DNA of 64,000 nucleotides, taken from Candidatus Eisenbacteria bacterium. GTDB taxonomy: Bacteria > Eisenbacteria > RBG-16-71-46 > CAIMUX01 > JAHJDP01. Made by a program: the position numbers and the translations under genes. Below, piece after piece: positions 54,906-63,011 of the stretch. Every line of letters begins with the position of its first letter. The stretch's first letter is position 1. Under the pieces are notes generated by a model that worked only from the letters and a program-made list of their open reading frames with translations, did not search any database and was not told the origin of the DNA. The DNA lies in contig JAHJDP010000019.1 of assembly GCA_018831195.1 (NCBI GenBank), forward strand, positions 1-64,000. Direction: 5' to 3'.

Positions 54906-56750
54906 ATGAAACGATGTTACAAATCACTCTGTGATCTGCGGATATGGGGTGTTCTGCTGCTCTGCGGCGCGGCGCTGAATGCCTGTTCTCAAAACCAGCA
55001 GGATTCATCAACCCGGGACCCGGGGGATCGGATGCTGAAGTGCGTGCAGGAACTCTCCTCACCGGCGTATGAAGGGCGGGGTGTTAATTCCCCCGGCCTG
55101 GACAAGGCCGCCGGCTTCATCCGCGGAGAGATGGAGCGGTTGCAGCTTCAACCGGCTGGGGACGATGGTTTTTATCAGGCTTTTGAAATCTCAATTAATG
55201 TTAAACCCCTGGAAGGAACCCGGCTCCGGATCCTTGAAAACGGCGACGGGATCTGGTATGAACCGGGCCACATCTGGGCGCCGGAAGGGATCTCCGCGGA
55301 CGCTCAGCTCGAGGATCTGGCGGTCCGGATCCATCCCGATGGCCTGGGCTCCTCCGATGGGAGCGGCCACCCCGGTGGTACGGGCCATCCTGGATCCAAG
55401 CTCCCGGAACCCTTTGCCATCTTGATCTTGGAGCGGGAAACTCCCGCCGCCCAATCTATGATGATGATCCCACCTTGGCAGCTCAACCCTTGGGGATATC
55501 TTGTGGAACAGGCGATTCATGCCGAGGCCGCCGGCGCGAAGGCATTGTTTGTATCATCCGATCCCTGGAATTCAATCAGGACCGAAGAAGTTTCCCTGCC
55601 TAATCCATCCGACGGATATGTCACCGCTCCGATTCCGGTTGTACGTTTCAGCCCTTCACGCGTCCGCGAGTTGCTGGAAATGATGGGCGCCGATGCGGCG
55701 ACGGCATCGAGACTGGCGGGATCCACGCTGGCGGGATCTGAACAGGGTCAAATCCGCGTCGATCTGAATATTGCGATGGACCGCACTCTGAAATCCCCCA
55801 GGAATGTCATCGGGTCCATTCCCGGGAATGGTGAGTGGGTCTTTGTGACGGCGCACTACGATCATCTGGGCCGCGGGGACAACGCGCCCTCGGGTGAATT
55901 CGTCTATTATCCCGGCGCCGATGATAATGCTTCCGGCATCGCGCTGCTGCTGGAGCTGGCCAGCCGATTTTCACAACAACACAATAAATCCAAGCGCGGC
56001 CTGGTCTTCGCGGCCTTTGCCGCCGAGGAGATCGGTTTGGCTGGATCACGGTATCTGGCGGATCACCCCATCGTTCCACTGGGGGATGTCGCCACTGTTG
56101 TTAATGTGGACATGGTCGGGCGTTTGAGGGATGGGGATCTTCTAGTAATGGGTACCGGCAGCGGAACGCTTCTCGCCGAGATCGTTGATAGTGTTCGTAC
56201 CGTTGCGACGCCCGGTCTTGCTCTTAGATCGGTTCAGGATCCCGGCAGCCCGTCGGATCAGGCGCCCTTCTATGCGAAGGGGGTTCCTGTGCTTCATATC
56301 ATGACGCCGCCGCATGTCGATTACCACCAGCCGACCGATACCTGGGATAAAATCGACACGGAGGGCCTCTGCCGCGTGACGGATTTTACATTTGCCCTCG
56401 TTGATTCCCTGCGTTCCTCAGCACGGCCGGCCTTTCGCACTTCGGCGTCCGGCATGGCCGCGCCGCGATCCGGCGGTTCCTATACGGTGTACCTGGGGAC
56501 GATCCCGGATTTCGCCTATGAAGGGGATGACGGTGTCCGCCTCTCAGGAGTGAAACCCGATTCGCCGGCGGCATCGGCCGGTCTTCTGGAAGGGGATCTC
56601 CTCATCGAGGTCGGCGGCCTGCCTCTGAAAAATCTCCGGGATTATGTTTCGATTTTGAAAGCCCACAAGCCGGGGGATGAGGTTGAGCTTGTCTTCAGGC
56701 GTTCCGGAACGGAGCAGAGGGTTAAAACCGTTTTCGAGGAGCGGAAATAA
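54906..56750 (+). CDS. M28-family aminopeptidase lipoprotein with C-terminal PDZ domain
   Basis: A protein of 614 residues: lipobox GAALNAC (Cys 27), a PA-domain-containing insert (about 110-300, EAAGAKALFVSSDP), and the M28 catalytic core with zinc ligands in VTAHYDHLGRG, GADDNASGIAL, FAAEEIGLAGSRY, VVNVDMVGRL and the last His in PPHVDYHQPTDTW. A PDZ domain (about 510-605) reads VRLSGVKPDSPAASAGLLEG then DLLIEVGGLPLKNLRDYVS. It should release N-terminal amino acids at the cell envelope, with PDZ guiding substrates. The ATG at 54906 has GGAGGG 3-4 nt upstream; the frame opens at 54852. Confidence 0.93.
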   Translation: MKRCYKSLCDLRIWGVLLLCGAALNACSQNQQDSSTRDPGDRMLKCVQELSSPAYEGRGVNSPGLDKAAGFIRGEMERLQLQPAGDDGFYQAFEISINVKPLEGTRLRILENGDGIWYEPGHIWAPEGISADAQLEDLAVRIHPDGLGSSDGSGHPGGTGHPGSKLPEPFAILILERETPAAQSMMMIPPWQLNPWGYLVEQAIHAEAAGAKALFVSSDPWNSIRTEEVSLPNPSDGYVTAPIPVVRFSPSRVRELLEMMGADAATASRLAGSTLAGSEQGQIRVDLNIAMDRTLKSPRNVIGSIPGNGEWVFVTAHYDHLGRGDNAPSGEFVYYPGADDNASGIALLLELASRFSQQHNKSKRGLVFAAFAAEEIGLAGSRYLADHPIVPLGDVATVVNVDMVGRLRDGDLLVMGTGSGTLLAEIVDSVRTVATPGLALRSVQDPGSPSDQAPFYAKGVPVLHIMTPPHVDYHQPTDTWDKIDTEGLCRVTDFTFALVDSLRSSARPAFRTSASGMAAPRSGGSYTVYLGTIPDFAYEGDDGVRLSGVKPDSPAASAGLLEGDLLIEVGGLPLKNLRDYVSILKAHKPGDEVELVFRRSGTEQRVKTVFEERK

Positions 56751-56758
56751 AGTGGTTC

Positions 56759-57715
56759 TCACTCCGTCTCGATTTTTGTAATGGTTCCGATAGGAGGCGG
56801 ATCTTGAAATGACGCGGCGCGGTACAATTCAACATGAAGGCGGATAGGATCGTTTTTTTTGTAAAACCAGAGGATTTTATTGATCGGATGATATCCAATA
56901 GCTTCCACGTGGATACTATGCTTTGCCGGTGTCGTAAGGTAGGAGGCCGTATCGGATAGTGCTTCTACAAAGAGACCGGCGGCGTCGGTCGTCAATTCAC
57001 GGATTTTGGGGCCTAGAAATTTGACTTTCGCCCAATCGAGCGCTTCACAGCAACGGAAGTGTTCGGAAAAACCCACCTCGCTGATGCGCTTGATGGTTAT
57101 CTTTGCAAATTCCACCGGCTGCGCCGTCTCCGCCTCGACGACATCGATCTCAAGCGGGCGGTTGTAGAGGGGTCTAATCTCTTTGTATAACCTGTTTGTG
57201 TCGACGAGGGTGAGAGAAACCTGCGTGTTCCTCTTCTCATCGGTTATCTCCGGAAACTCATGCGCCGTACCGCAGGCAAGGTAGAAATCTTCGGTTCGCA
57301 CATCGAGAAACTCCAGCGCCCGGCGGACAAACCCCAGATCCAGGGGATTCAAAGAAAGCCCTCCGAACCACAGACCGGCCCTTGTTTGGAGTAAGGCTTC
57401 GAAGGGACCCGGCTCAACCAAGCCGGGTTTTTTGGGGCGCCCAGAAGCGAGAAACGATACGGGATCATTCGTTCCGTCGCCGGTCTTTGCCGATCGGCAG
57501 AGACAGAGGACATCCTCCCATGCCGGTTGCGGCGGCGACTTCAAGCTGGATTGTTTCGCCGCAACCGCCTGAGCCGAGATTGTCATTCCTCCGGATTGAA
57601 GGCCAAGGAACTCCGGCCTTTCAAAATCAAGGCGGTGCGCGCAACCGGAAACGGCCAGAGCCATTCCATAAAGCAGAAGGACTCCGGCCGGAAACCGCCA
57701 CGCTGGGGCGCGCAT
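56759..57715 (-). CDS. Hypothetical lipoprotein with CarboxypepD_reg-like domain
   Basis: A lipoprotein of 318 residues (lipobox LAVSGC, Cys 25). The N-terminal half is unrecognised. From about 190 a sandwich reads RPLEIDVVEAETAQPVEFAK, TTDAAGLFVEAL, AKHSIHVEAIGYHPINKILW and NDPIRLHVELY, a CarboxypepD_reg-like (transthyretin fold) pattern common in envelope proteins of this lineage. It starts 3 nt after the transketolase-like stop, so it is the second gene of that transcript. It converges on the M28 gene with an 8-bp gap. Function unknown. Confidence 0.6.
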   Translation of the reverse strand: MRAPAWRFPAGVLLLYGMALAVSGCAHRLDFERPEFLGLQSGGMTISAQAVAAKQSSLKSPPQPAWEDVLCLCRSAKTGDGTNDPVSFLASGRPKKPGLVEPGPFEALLQTRAGLWFGGLSLNPLDLGFVRRALEFLDVRTEDFYLACGTAHEFPEITDEKRNTQVSLTLVDTNRLYKEIRPLYNRPLEIDVVEAETAQPVEFAKITIKRISEVGFSEHFRCCEALDWAKVKFLGPKIRELTTDAAGLFVEALSDTASYLTTPAKHSIHVEAIGYHPINKILWFYKKNDPIRLHVELYRAASFQDPPPIGTITKIETE

Positions 57716-57718
57716 CTC

Positions 57719-60079
57719 TTAGCGCTTTTCCGCCGCGTCCAAATAGCGGCGAAGAGTCGCCAGGCGCTCATCCCGGTCTTTAACGAACCGCTCGATTCCC
57801 TTCAATATCCAATCGCAGGATAAATGAGCTTCCTCGATCACCTCATCCAGCGTGCCGCCTGTCCGCCACCGATCATCCCAGTCGGAAGAGATTGTATATT
57901 CATCGGCGACAGGATTCGAGAGCCAGTCCTTCATGAGCCGGCGGGACCGGTTTGTAACCGCCATGCAATCGAACCGGTCTGCATCAGATAGGATTGTTTC
58001 ACGGACCGATTTCGGTTGGAGGTTGAAGAGCTGAGGGCTGATGGCTGCGACGACCTTCACGTTTAACCCGTTCTTCTCCAAATCAGGCAGGCATTTGATC
58101 AAATTACTCGTCGTCGCGGTCCCTTGTACAAATACGGTGCCCATCTTGGGCTGACCTTGCTTGAAGTCGCGCAGAATGTAGGCGCCCTTGGCCGCTTCGA
58201 AATGAGAGGGGATGCCGAGGGCGGCGCGATCGGGGATCTCAATGGGGGGGCGTGTCAGGTGCAGGGCGATAATCGGCGCTTTCGCAAGGAGTGATCTCGC
58301 GATGACGACAGGCACCTCATTGTATTCCCAAGGATGGACATCAATCACCTGTCCCTCGGGAAAGAGCTGGGTGATACCGGGCGCGAAAATTCCGAAGTGA
58401 GTCCGGGAATCATCCGCCGTTTCAGGGCCCGAGTGCCCCGCCACCCAAAGGACCTTGCCCGTTTTGAATTGCGTATCCTGGCACATTTGGCTGTAAAGCC
58501 TCATCAGGCCGTATTTGAGATAGACAAAAGATCCATAGGTTGAGCAGGCGCCATAAAGCCCATCGAATTCCTCAAAGGGCTTTTTTGAAAGATTGACGCT
58601 GGCCATCCCGCACACCAGTCCCGCATTCGCGAACTCGGTGATTTCCTGGGGCAGCAGAACGCCCTCGGGATTTGAATTCCGTTCATATTTTCCGAATCCG
58701 GGAAGTTCGTCAAAATCATAGGCGAATCCGCTGATATTCGTTGAATCGGCAAGATCGGCCGAGCAAATCACAAAGAGCGGGCGCCCATGGGTTTTCTTTG
58801 AATAGGCATTGACCCACGATCCCCATCGGGCGAGCGCCGCCCGGTTAGGTTTCTTCTCACCGGGTTTTGCCCACATGGATTCAGGGTAATTTTCGAAATC
58901 CGTTATAACCGCGTCGTTGCAGGGGGATGTGGGGCCGCCGAAACGATATCCGTCGATGGTCTCCGGGATCGAATCGCCGATCTGGAGGAGGGTGTCGGCC
59001 ATATAATCGATCAGGTCCCGATCCTTGCGCATCATCTCAAAAACTTTTGCGTAATTATTCCTGACCTGTTTGTTAAAGGCGGCAGTGTCGCCGGGCCGGG
59101 GTTCACCGAATCCCTCGAACTCGACGCCGTACTTTTCCATAAACGGCTTTTTTGTTTCCCAATATAGCTGGCAGTTGGATGGCGAGTGGGGCGCGCCGTG
59201 CGATGCGTTGTCGTATTTTAGATAACCCCGGCCTTTCCTGGTTCTGGCCCAGGCAGCGCCCGGTACCTTTGCGGGATTGGGCCCATGAACCAAATTCGTC
59301 AAGGCTTTGGCCACCTGGGTCCAATCAGTGCCGTCTTGTGCGCCGAAAGTCCGCCATCCATGGGATTCAAACCATTCCTGCGGCGAACCCGGAACGACAT
59401 CGCTGACGCGATGATCATCGATGCCGAAGTCATTCCAATCGACGAGGAAATAGAGGTTGTCCAATCCAAGTCCCCAGGCGCTGTTTTTCGTTTCATGAAC
59501 GCCGCCGGGGGTCAATCCGCCCTCACCCTCCATTGCAAAAACCTTGACGCCCTCGGCGCCCGCCCTCTTCAGGGCCATGGCCTCACCCATTGCGAAAGGG
59601 CTTCCGTGCCCCGAGGGGCCGGTGTTGGCTTTAACAAAAAGTGTTTTCCCTTCCATCTCGGCATGTCCGGCGAGCCCGCCGTGTCTCCGGAATCCCAGAA
59701 GATCTTCCCAAAAGACGATATGCTCCGGGTTCAGGCGGTAGCGGGAATCACCCGTTTCTTCGAATTTCGCCCTCAAGGACTCGGCCAAAACGGCCAATGT
59801 GGCGTAGAGCAGGGGCGCGGTGTGTCCTGCGGCGAGAATGAAGCGGTCGCCGAAACGGGCTTCCGGCCGGCGGATGTCCCAGCGCATGAGATCGCCCATC
59901 AGGAGCGTGACCATCATCTGAACCTTGGAGCGGCTTCCACCGGGATGCCCGCTTTGTCTGTGGTTCAGCATCATGTCGATGCAAGTATCGATGAGATCCT
60001 TGATCTTTTCCCAGTGCTCGAAATGAAGTGATTGCTTCTCGATAAGTGAACCGACCGATTTCTGAGATTGCATGGCCAC
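57719..60079 (-). CDS. Divergent transketolase-family enzyme
   Basis: A protein of 786 residues (classic transketolase about 660). The N-terminal thiamine-diphosphate domain is recognisable: MMLNHRQSGHPGGSRSKVQM, FILAAGHTAPLLYATLAVL, ANTGPSGHGSPFAMGEAMAL, GEGGLTPGGVHETKNSA (in place of GDGEL...WEA) and VDWNDFGIDDH. The pyrimidine-binding domain has VICSADLADSTNISGF and LLPQEITEFANAGLVCGMAS rather than the usual GVREHAM form. These changes place it outside standard TktA, so the exact donor and acceptor sugars are unclear. The GTG at 60079 with AGGGAGG 8 nt upstream is preferred; an ATG at 60073 is alternative. Confidence 0.85.
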   Translation of the reverse strand: MAMQSQKSVGSLIEKQSLHFEHWEKIKDLIDTCIDMMLNHRQSGHPGGSRSKVQMMVTLLMGDLMRWDIRRPEARFGDRFILAAGHTAPLLYATLAVLAESLRAKFEETGDSRYRLNPEHIVFWEDLLGFRRHGGLAGHAEMEGKTLFVKANTGPSGHGSPFAMGEAMALKRAGAEGVKVFAMEGEGGLTPGGVHETKNSAWGLGLDNLYFLVDWNDFGIDDHRVSDVVPGSPQEWFESHGWRTFGAQDGTDWTQVAKALTNLVHGPNPAKVPGAAWARTRKGRGYLKYDNASHGAPHSPSNCQLYWETKKPFMEKYGVEFEGFGEPRPGDTAAFNKQVRNNYAKVFEMMRKDRDLIDYMADTLLQIGDSIPETIDGYRFGGPTSPCNDAVITDFENYPESMWAKPGEKKPNRAALARWGSWVNAYSKKTHGRPLFVICSADLADSTNISGFAYDFDELPGFGKYERNSNPEGVLLPQEITEFANAGLVCGMASVNLSKKPFEEFDGLYGACSTYGSFVYLKYGLMRLYSQMCQDTQFKTGKVLWVAGHSGPETADDSRTHFGIFAPGITQLFPEGQVIDVHPWEYNEVPVVIARSLLAKAPIIALHLTRPPIEIPDRAALGIPSHFEAAKGAYILRDFKQGQPKMGTVFVQGTATTSNLIKCLPDLEKNGLNVKVVAAISPQLFNLQPKSVRETILSDADRFDCMAVTNRSRRLMKDWLSNPVADEYTISSDWDDRWRTGGTLDEVIEEAHLSCDWILKGIERFVKDRDERLATLRRYLDAAEKR

Positions 60080-60087
60080 AGCACCAT

Positions 60088-60094
60088 CCTCCCT
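60088..60094 (-). promoter_or_regulatory. Shine-Dalgarno site favouring a GTG start
   Basis: AGGGAGG on the minus strand, 8 nt before GTG at 60079 and 14 nt before ATG at 60073. It supports the GTG as start of the transketolase-like gene. Confidence 0.55.
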
Positions 60095-60216
60095 TAATTC
60101 CTCACCCAATAGATCGGGTCCCGGTGTCCTGGTTGAAGTGGATTCCACGTTTTGGAGACACCCTGCGATCGTGCCAGAGAGGGCCCGCGAGGGTCAAGGA
60201 GAGAAGGGCGCCGAAT

Positions 60217-60250
60217 CCGGGAAGAGGTTTTACGACCGGCCTCTTCCCGG
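60217..60250 (-). terminator. Terminator-like hairpin after the beta-barrel gene
   Basis: An 11-bp perfect stem (CCGGGAAGAGG with CCTCTTCCCGG), 12-nt loop, 16 bp beyond the stop at 60267 on the minus strand. No strong T-tract follows. Confidence 0.55.
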
Positions 60251-60266
60251 AATGGAGGATATGGGG

Positions 60267-60935
60267 TTAGAAACGGATCCCACCGAAGATAAAAATGCTG
60301 CGATTCTTGATAGTCGTGCTGTTCTCAACGTCGGTTTCAACAACGATATCGGTCATGCCGAGGGAATAGCGCCCCTCCACGAAGAATGCCGTGGAGCTAT
60401 TTGTGGGAATTTCCAGCCCGGCGCCGAAATTGATACCGAAATCGGTCTCCTTGAAATCATCTTTCGCATCCTGTGTCGACTTGCCCATGTCGTTGTCAAA
60501 GGACCACTCAGCCGTCATTAAGAAACCAAACTCCGGACCGGCCATGAGAAAGGGCCTGGCGCCATCGGTCTTCGGCGCGATACGGATCATTGGATTGACG
60601 ACGACATAATCCAGGGCGATCTCGCTCTTGAAGATGCGGTCTTCACCATCCATCTCATTCCCATTCCTGTACCTGTCCTCGTACTTACCCCCCTTGCGGA
60701 CATAGAGCAGGTCGGTATCGATCGAAAAGTACGGACCGAGATTGATACCCAATGTCGCGCCGCCCCCGAATCCCATGAGATTCCCGTCACGATTCTCGGG
60801 ATCCGGTTCAAATTCTTGAAACGCGGGATTGATTCCGCCCTTGACGGCAAAGGAAACCGGCTTTGTCTGCTCGGCCAGAACCGGGGCGGCGCAAAAAACT
60901 ACAATCAATATGACAGTGGCAAGGATCTTGGTCAT
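60267..60935 (-). CDS. Outer-membrane beta-barrel protein (porin-like)
   Basis: A protein of 222 residues: a signal peptide (MTKILATVILIVVFCAAPVLA) then barrel strands (FAVKGGINPAFQEF, FGGGATLGINLGPYFSID, DLLYVRKGGKYED, FLMAGPEFGFLM, GINFGAGLEI), ending IFIFGGIRF. The GGGATLGxxLxPYFSIxxxLxY and C-terminal G-x-R-F pattern match PorT/OmpW-like eight-stranded barrels of FCB bacteria. GGAGG lies 8 nt before the ATG at 60935; the frame opens at 61052. Ligand unknown. Confidence 0.78.
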   Translation of the reverse strand: MTKILATVILIVVFCAAPVLAEQTKPVSFAVKGGINPAFQEFEPDPENRDGNLMGFGGGATLGINLGPYFSIDTDLLYVRKGGKYEDRYRNGNEMDGEDRIFKSEIALDYVVVNPMIRIAPKTDGARPFLMAGPEFGFLMTAEWSFDNDMGKSTQDAKDDFKETDFGINFGAGLEIPTNSSTAFFVEGRYSLGMTDIVVETDVENSTTIKNRSIFIFGGIRF

Positions 60936-61589
60936 GAACAAACCTCCTGAATTTGTCCTTCTCGCCCGGACATCAAAGAACGCCGGGCAAATGTTAAACT
61001 TCTCGGACATGCTTCGAGCTGTGATGCCGTATTTGGAGCGGATCAGCCCCAAGCGCGGGGCTTTTCTTAGTTTTCGGCCCTGCTTGGAACCGAAATGAGT
61101 GAAAATCCGGGAGTTTTGCCAGAAGTCATAAAGGGGAGTGAGGGGTGCCGCAGGGCTTACGGGGCCGGACTGTTATTTCCCCACGGCACCCAAAAGAGTG
61201 GACGCTGGTCCACCCGGACGCTATGTCCCGGATCATGATAATTGCCACATCCATGCCAGAATGGGCTCAGGTTCACAACTCTTTGTTTTGTTGAGAGTTG
61301 CGGACTTTTCAAGGCGGGGTTCGGGATGATCCAGGTGGGATGCGTGATCGTTCTGGGGCAATCAATGTGTCCCGTGGCGAACAACTGTTACACACCGTTG
61401 CAACTCCGTCGATACTATTTAGGGGATGGCATTTTGGGGGACGGTGTTTTGGGACGCGTTGTTTTTGACGCGGTATTATTATGAAGATTATATGGAATCA
61501 ATGGATCGGCACTATGGCCTATGATATATTCATGGTGAGGTTGATCGACATCGCAGAAATTCGGGCGGAAGGTCAGAGGAGCGACGAAA
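60936..61589. other. Intergenic region between divergent genes
   Basis: About 650 bp between the leftward barrel and the rightward HNH gene. It includes a T/G-rich imperfect repeat near 61424-61452 (GGGGATGGCATTTTGGG then GGACGGTGTTTTGGGA). No gene, RNA or clear promoter is supported. Confidence 0.45.
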
Positions 61590-62177
61590 ATGCTCGACGA
61601 TAGAGCGTTGGTCCTCAATCGAAGCTGGGTTCCCATCGGAACAACCACCGTGCGGGAAGCCATCTCTATGGTCTTTCGGGAAACCGCGAGTATTATTCTT
61701 CCTGATGACTTCACGGTGCACGACTTTGATTCTTGGTCGAATCTGAGAGTCAATGAGGAAGAGCCCTGCATCCGGACCGTCTGTCTCCGCATAAAGATTC
61801 CCGAAGTCCTTCTCCTGACGCGGTACGATGAATTCCCTGTTCGCAAGATTCCTTTCTCAAGGCGCAATATCTATCGCCGGGATCAGTTCCGGTGCCAATA
61901 TTGCGGCCGGAGGAAAGATCCAACCGAGCTATCGGTGGATCACATCATCTCCCGGTCACATGGTGGCACTTCCACATGGCTGAACTGCGTGCTGGCCTGT
62001 CTTCCTTGCAACCGCCGCAAGGGCAATCGGACACTGGAGGAAGCCGGGATGCATTTGATGAGGCCGCCGAAAGAGCCGACATGGTCTCCGACCTTGACCG
62101 TTCCCATGGCCAGGCGCAAGGTCTCCTGGCAATCGTTTATCTCCGATCATTATTGGAATGTTGAACTGGATGCATAG
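61590..62177 (+). CDS. HNH endonuclease family protein
   Basis: A protein of 195 residues. The N-terminal part (ALVLNRSWVPIGTTTVREAI) is the domain preceding HNH in many bacterial genes. The HNH region has zinc ligands CQYCGRR and CLPCNRRKGN, with the catalytic segment LSVDHIISRSHGGTSTWLNC. GAGGAG lies 8 nt before the ATG. Such stand-alone HNH proteins are common in chromosomes and of uncertain job (nuclease in repair or defence). It is followed after 9 nt by lgt, with which it is probably co-transcribed. Confidence 0.92.
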   Translation: MLDDRALVLNRSWVPIGTTTVREAISMVFRETASIILPDDFTVHDFDSWSNLRVNEEEPCIRTVCLRIKIPEVLLLTRYDEFPVRKIPFSRRNIYRRDQFRCQYCGRRKDPTELSVDHIISRSHGGTSTWLNCVLACLPCNRRKGNRTLEEAGMHLMRPPKEPTWSPTLTVPMARRKVSWQSFISDHYWNVELDA

Positions 62178-62186
62178 AGGCCGGCC

Positions 62187-62939
62187 TTGATACCCATCCT
62201 CTTTCGGATCGGACCCTTAACGCTCTATTCATTCGGGCTCATGGCCGCTTTGGCTTTTCTGGCCGGGCGCTGGGTGCTCCTGCGTGGTCTGGATCGCCGA
62301 GGTATTCCCGCGCAAGAAGGTGAAATTTATACATGGGCGGCGCTTATCGGCGGTTTGGTTGGCGGGCATGTCTACTATCTCATCGAGCACTGGGATGAGG
62401 TCCTTCAAGACCCGTTCAGGACCATTGTATCGGGTGCGGGCCTGGTCTGGTATGGGGGCCTGGCCGGGGGTGTTTTGGCGGGCCTGCTTGTACTTAAAAT
62501 AAAAAAGCATCCCCTTGGTCCCGTCGCCGACGCTTTCGGTCCGGCTTTGATTCTTGCCTACGCTTTTGGCAGGATCGGGTGTTTCCTCGCGGGGGATGGC
62601 TGCTATGGGCGACCAAGCAACGTTCCCTGGGCGATGGCCTTTCCCAAGGGGGTTGTACCGACAACGGAATTGGTGCACCCCACGCCGATCTATGAATCCC
62701 TCATGGCTATCTGGATCTTCATCATTTTAAAACGGATGGAGAAACGGGAGCTGCCGTCCGGTCTTGTCTTTTGCGCCTATTTGGGATTGGCCTCCTTAGA
62801 GAGACTGATCGCCGGATTTACCCGGCAGAATCCGCACGTGGCGTTCGGGTTGTCCACCGTTCAATTGATTTCCATTGCCGGAATGATTCTTTCGCTGGTG
62901 CTGGCATATCTCGTTCGCCGGCGCGCCGAAATCCGCTGA
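62187..62939 (+). CDS. lgt: Prolipoprotein diacylglyceryl transferase
   Basis: A membrane enzyme of 250 residues that attaches diacylglycerol from phosphatidylglycerol to the lipobox Cys of prolipoproteins. Seven hydrophobic helices are visible. The Lgt signature is FGRIGCFLAGDGCYGRPSNV with the essential Arg; GAGLVWYGGLAGGVLAG and HPTPIYESL are the other conserved blocks. The start is a TTG at 62187 with AGAGG 6 nt upstream. It serves the many lipoproteins of this window. It lies 9 nt after the HNH gene. Confidence 0.95.
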   Translation: MIPILFRIGPLTLYSFGLMAALAFLAGRWVLLRGLDRRGIPAQEGEIYTWAALIGGLVGGHVYYLIEHWDEVLQDPFRTIVSGAGLVWYGGLAGGVLAGLLVLKIKKHPLGPVADAFGPALILAYAFGRIGCFLAGDGCYGRPSNVPWAMAFPKGVVPTTELVHPTPIYESLMAIWIFIILKRMEKRELPSGLVFCAYLGLASLERLIAGFTRQNPHVAFGLSTVQLISIAGMILSLVLAYLVRRRAEIR

Positions 62940-63011
62940 GGGAGCGGTTGTGCGGTTCCGGCTCATAGAAACAAACCGCCTCTTTGCCGGCTCATAAGGA
63001 ATATTTAATCG

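Noticed and set aside
61415-61867. Minus-strand frame of 150 codons over the HNH gene start
   Set aside because: Its C-terminus (PKTPSPKMPSPK) comes from a local T/G repeat; the plus-strand HNH gene with zinc motifs explains the region.
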